DNA of 64,000 nucleotides from an uncultured Pelagibacteraceae bacterium (GTDB lineage Bacteria > Pseudomonadota > Alphaproteobacteria > Pelagibacterales > Pelagibacteraceae). A program made the translations under genes and the position numbers. The notes under the pieces were generated by a model. It was not told where the DNA came from. It worked only from the letters and a program-made list of their open reading frames with translations, and made no database searches. The stretch covers positions 1 through 64,000 of the forward strand of contig CACBTT010000003.1 in the NCBI GenBank assembly GCA_902542235.1, read 5' to 3'. Shown here one piece after another: positions 61,009-64,000 of this stretch; position 1 is the first letter of the stretch, and each line of letters begins with the position of its first letter.

Positions 61009-63668
61009 AAATTTAGTGAAATATCTCTATGTATTGAATTACATTTAGATACATAGATAGCTTGCTCTTTGGTTAGTTTAGACTGCAATCTTAGTCCAAT
61101 TGTTTCTTTGATTGCATTATTATATTCCTCAAGTTTTGGCATTAAGTTTTCTTTAGCATTTGCCCTCCAACTAACTTCTTTATTGAATAACTCAACAACC
61201 TCTTTTGATTTTGTTCTAATCGCCATTGGATCAAGTTCATCTGAGTCAACCATTGATAATAAATCATCTACACTATTTAAAAATTCATCCATTCCAGAGA
61301 TCTCGCTTAATTTATCGAACAGTCCATCCATAATTGTAATTGATCTTTCATATACTTTTGTATTACTTTCCATAGCTATAAAATAATCTAACTGTTTAAT
61401 ATCTTTTGATACTTCCTCAAGTTTTACTCCATCATTTATGAACATTGCAAACTGATCAAGTAGATCGTAGGCTTCATCTACATTCTTTCTATATCTTTTT
61501 GTTGTTGTATTTTTTGCTTTATTTATTTTGTCAAATTCTGAATTCTTAGCTTGCCAAGTTTCTGGAATTGTATTTTGAATTTCTTCAATTTCGAGTTTTA
61601 CATCTTCAATTCTTAATTCTATTTTATTTTTCTCATCTAATTCATCATCATCTAAATTTCTAATCTCTGCTTTGTATTTTTCGATTTTTTTATTCAATTT
61701 AAGTATTTTCTTTTGCTTTTTTCTAACAGTAAAATGTAGGTCTCTGTAATCAATAGTGTAATCGTTATATTCTACCTCAACTTTTTTTAATTTATCAACA
61801 AGAGCAAACGTTCCTAATGCACTATCAAAGTGATCCTCTAAAATTTCCATTTTATCATCTGGGAGATTAGTTGGTACCTCTGATTGGAATTTTAAGATTG
61901 CATTTTTAATCGTTTCACCGTTGGTATCAAATCTTGCAAATTTGTACTCTTGCAAACAATACTGTAATTTAGGATTCATTGGTGGGGGAGCAACATTCGA
62001 AGTTAAATAAACTCTGTTCGGCAGATAATTTACTAGGCTAGGGTATGCACCAACTATACCTAGACCTATAAGTTGTAAAATTATAAAAGGCACAACTCCC
62101 TTCCAAATATCTAGTGTTTTAACAATTTTTGGAGCAACTCCTTTTAAATAAAAGAGCGCAAATCCAAATGGTGGAGTTAAGAAGGAAGTTTGTAAGTTAA
62201 CACCAATCATAACTCCTAGCCAAACAGCTGTAACGTTAGCTCCTGTTTCCGCCAATAATATTGGTGCAATAATTGGAACGACAACAACTGCAATTTCTAT
62301 AAAGTCCAGGAAAAATCCTAGCAAGAAAATTACAATCATAACAACAACAAATTGTGTCCAAAAACCTCCTGGTAAATCCTGTAAAAAGTCTCTTACTAAT
62401 TCTTCTCCACCAAAAGCTCTAAATCCTGAAGTAAGCATCGCTGCACCTAAGAGAATAATAAATACCATTGAAGTAGTTACACAAGTTTCTGTTACTACTT
62501 CTTTTAAAACATTTTCTGTTTTAAAAGTTCTCCAAAAACTCCAACCTATTCCGATAATAAAAATGACTACAAAGAAAGCAGTAATATAAATTGCGCCTAA
62601 ATCTCTTTCCTCCAGATTTTTTACATTTAACTCATAATTTGAAGCAAAGAATGTAATTGGGATTAGAGATCCAATAATTAAAATTAAAGGATAAAATGCA
62701 CTTTTCTTTCCTTCATATAATCTATAACCAGCCATCAAAGTAGCACCAATTGCTCCTATTGAGCCTGCTTGGTTTACAGTGGCAATGCCCATTAAAATCG
62801 AACCTAAAACTGCAAAAATTAATGCAAGAGGTGGTATGATAATTACAACTACTCTTAACCAAAATTTTAAATCAAAATTTCCTTTAAATGGAACTGGTGG
62901 TGCAACACCTCTCTTTATTCTAGCAAAAATAAATACATAGATCATATAAAGAGCAACTAAGACTAAGCCCGGCAAAAGCGCTCCCAAGAACATATCACCT
63001 GCACTAGATGAACCTACTCTGAATTCTCCAGGCATGTTGAATTCACCAGTTAAGGCTTTATAATCTTTTTGTCTTAAATTGTTTGCAACATCTGATGCAC
63101 TTGCCAACTGGTCAGCAATAATAATTAAAACAATTGATGGAGGAATAATTTGACCTAATGTTCCTGACGAACAAACTATTCCACTTGCAAGTTGCCTATC
63201 ATACTTGTTATTCAACATTGTTGGTAATGAGATTAATCCCATTGCAATTACAGTTGCTCCAACGATACCTGTGGTTGCTGCTAGTAGTGCTCCTACAAAT
63301 ATAACGGAAATTCCTAGACCGCCAGGAATTGGTCCAAATAACTGGCCCATTGTTATCAATAAGTCTTCGGCAATTTTTGATTTTTGAAGCATAATTCCCA
63401 TGAAAATGAATAAAGGAATTGCAATCAAGGTATCTGTTTCTACATCCCAGTAATTACTCCGAAAATTTGTAATACCTGCAACTAGCCATTCAATGGGTCC
63501 ATCTACAGCAAAGAAAGCACTAGAGTCTCCCTCGAATATGTAGCCAAAAAATGCTGCTAAACCAATTGCAATTATAGCTGAGCCAGGTAGTGCAAAGGCA
63601 ACCGGGTAACCCGATGCAAGAGCAACGATCATTATTGCAACTAGAATGGCTAAAAAGAATGTTTCCAT
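61005..63668 (-). CDS. TRAP transporter large permease with long coiled-coil C-terminus
   Basis: An 887-residue protein. Residues 1 to about 550 are a DctM-type permease with many membrane segments: IAIPLFIFMGIMLQKS near 83-98, ATTGIVGATVIAMGLISLP near 131-149, SGTLGQIIPPSIVLIIIADQ near 168-187 and LQTSFLTPPFGFALFYLKG near 504-522. Two extra stretches interrupt this domain, around 190-225 and 320-390. The last 335 residues or so are soluble, highly charged and coiled-coil-like (VRKKQKKILKLNKKIEKYKAEIRNL). Ordinary DctM has about 430 residues. TRAP systems import organic acids with a binding protein, not in the window. The small permease lies 3 bases upstream. Confidence 0.88.
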   Translation of the reverse strand: METFFLAILVAIMIVALASGYPVAFALPGSAIIAIGLAAFFGYIFEGDSSAFFAVDGPIEWLVAGITNFRSNYWDVETDTLIAIPLFIFMGIMLQKSKIAEDLLITMGQLFGPIPGGLGISVIFVGALLAATTGIVGATVIAMGLISLPTMLNNKYDRQLASGIVCSSGTLGQIIPPSIVLIIIADQLASASDVANNLRQKDYKALTGEFNMPGEFRVGSSSAGDMFLGALLPGLVLVALYMIYVFIFARIKRGVAPPVPFKGNFDLKFWLRVVVIIIPPLALIFAVLGSILMGIATVNQAGSIGAIGATLMAGYRLYEGKKSAFYPLILIIGSLIPITFFASNYELNVKNLEERDLGAIYITAFFVVIFIIGIGWSFWRTFKTENVLKEVVTETCVTTSMVFIILLGAAMLTSGFRAFGGEELVRDFLQDLPGGFWTQFVVVMIVIFLLGFFLDFIEIAVVVVPIIAPILLAETGANVTAVWLGVMIGVNLQTSFLTPPFGFALFYLKGVAPKIVKTLDIWKGVVPFIILQLIGLGIVGAYPSLVNYLPNRVYLTSNVAPPPMNPKLQYCLQEYKFARFDTNGETIKNAILKFQSEVPTNLPDDKMEILEDHFDSALGTFALVDKLKKVEVEYNDYTIDYRDLHFTVRKKQKKILKLNKKIEKYKAEIRNLDDDELDEKNKIELRIEDVKLEIEEIQNTIPETWQAKNSEFDKINKAKNTTTKRYRKNVDEAYDLLDQFAMFINDGVKLEEVSKDIKQLDYFIAMESNTKVYERSITIMDGLFDKLSEISGMDEFLNSVDDLLSMVDSDELDPMAIRTKSKEVVELFNKEVSWRANAKENLMPKLEEYNNAIKETIGLRLQSKLTKEQAIYVSKCNSIHRDISLNF

Positions 63669-63671
63669 AAT

Positions 63672-64000
63672 TTAATTTTTGACACCTTTTAAAATTTTGT
63701 GGCTGCTTTCCATAAAATAGCTTGTGAATTGAATTAACATAGTGACAGCAAAAACAGCTAGGTATACAGCCATCAAATATAAAAGATAAAGTCCATTAGA
63801 CCCTTGTTGAGTAACTTCAAAAGCTACAACCGGACCATTTATTATACTCGCTTTTCCATTTAAACCTAAAAATATTACAATCAACATAAGAGGCACTCCT
63901 AAAGCTGCTGATCCAAGTAAATTTGTCCATGCTTTCTTTTTCTCACTAAAAGAAGAATATAATACATCAACTCTTACATGGCCTTCATGAATTAATGCAT
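63672..64000 (-). CDS. TRAP transporter small permease, C-terminal part (5' end outside window)
   Basis: The frame stays open to the window edge, giving 108 residues and a partial codon. The edge segment reads HEGHVRVDVLYSSFSEKKKAW, the typical DctQ cytoplasmic loop, followed by membrane helices (LLGSAALGVPLMLIVIFLG, then LYLLYLMAVYLAVFAVTMLIQF). A GTG at 63896 is internal, not the start. DctQ pairs with the large permease. The stop is 3 bases before the start of that gene. A solute-binding protein gene is expected further right. Confidence 0.9.
   Translation of the reverse strand, partial: ALIHEGHVRVDVLYSSFSEKKKAWTNLLGSAALGVPLMLIVIFLGLNGKASIINGPVVAFEVTQQGSNGLYLLYLMAVYLAVFAVTMLIQFTSYFMESSHKILKGVKN

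Overview
The window is a very AT-rich, tightly packed stretch of a SAR11 / Pelagibacterales (Alphaproteobacteria) chromosome. The main reasons are: a 369-residue DMSP demethylase (dmdA) that closely resembles the Pelagibacter enzyme as I remember it, followed on the same strand by asd and preceded by dmdB and dmdC; a SAM-II riboswitch in front of metX-metW; a class I lysyl-tRNA synthetase; the alphaproteobacterial atpHAGDC operon; and sdhCDAB-mdh-sucCDAB-lpdA as one block. I see no rRNA, tRNA, insertion sequence, prophage or CRISPR array. No gap between genes exceeds about 180 bases.

Layout. 1-3943: the end of an agmatine deiminase gene, then yhhQ, rpmB, pyrD and class I lysK on the minus strand. 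4031-7585 (+): trkH, an AmpG-like permease and an NlpC/P60 peptidase without signal peptide, which looks like a muropeptide uptake and degradation pair. 7587-9555 (-): tyrA and hisC. 9618-18739 (+): promoter and SAM-II riboswitch, metX-metW-gloB, then rplU-rpmA-obgE-proB-proA-nadD-rsfS-ctpA-rppH. 18732-25575 (-): priA and the F1 genes atpHAGDC. 25626-26270 (+): an orphan methyltransferase. 26274-51456 (-): an unbroken 25 kb co-directional run, in transcription order ffh, rpsP, trmD, rplS, leuCDB, dmdC-dmdB-dmdA, asd, sdhCDAB, mmsA, mdh, sucCDAB, lpdA. 51457-51561: a GC-rich, strongly structured RNA leader in front of ffh. 51616-53357 (+): dapF and ftsY. 53350-56861 (-): a secreted protein of unknown function, an alpha/beta hydrolase, a DMT permease and an MFS permease. 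56892-61008 (+): a GGT-family amidohydrolase, an oxalyl-CoA-synthetase-like ligase and a PanE-family reductase. 61005-64000 (-): a TRAP transporter with an unusually long large permease, and the start of the small permease running off the window.

How the genes work together. The central block carries most of the lower TCA cycle, with DMSP demethylation and MMPA activation and oxidation beside it. The most interesting candidate for an undescribed system is the three-gene cluster at 56892-61008. Read together, a GGT-fold amidohydrolase (possibly HpxW-like, oxamate to oxalate), an AAE3/Pcs60-type ligase (oxalate to oxalyl-CoA) and a PanE2-like reductase (oxalyl-CoA to glyoxylate) would form a route into glyoxylate and glycine, next to an organic-acid TRAP transporter. 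This is inference from family membership and gene order. The second point of interest is the ffh leader RNA, where three hairpins and a possible pseudoknot end 8 bases before the start codon. All six convergent gene junctions have essentially no spacer, which fits extreme genome streamlining.
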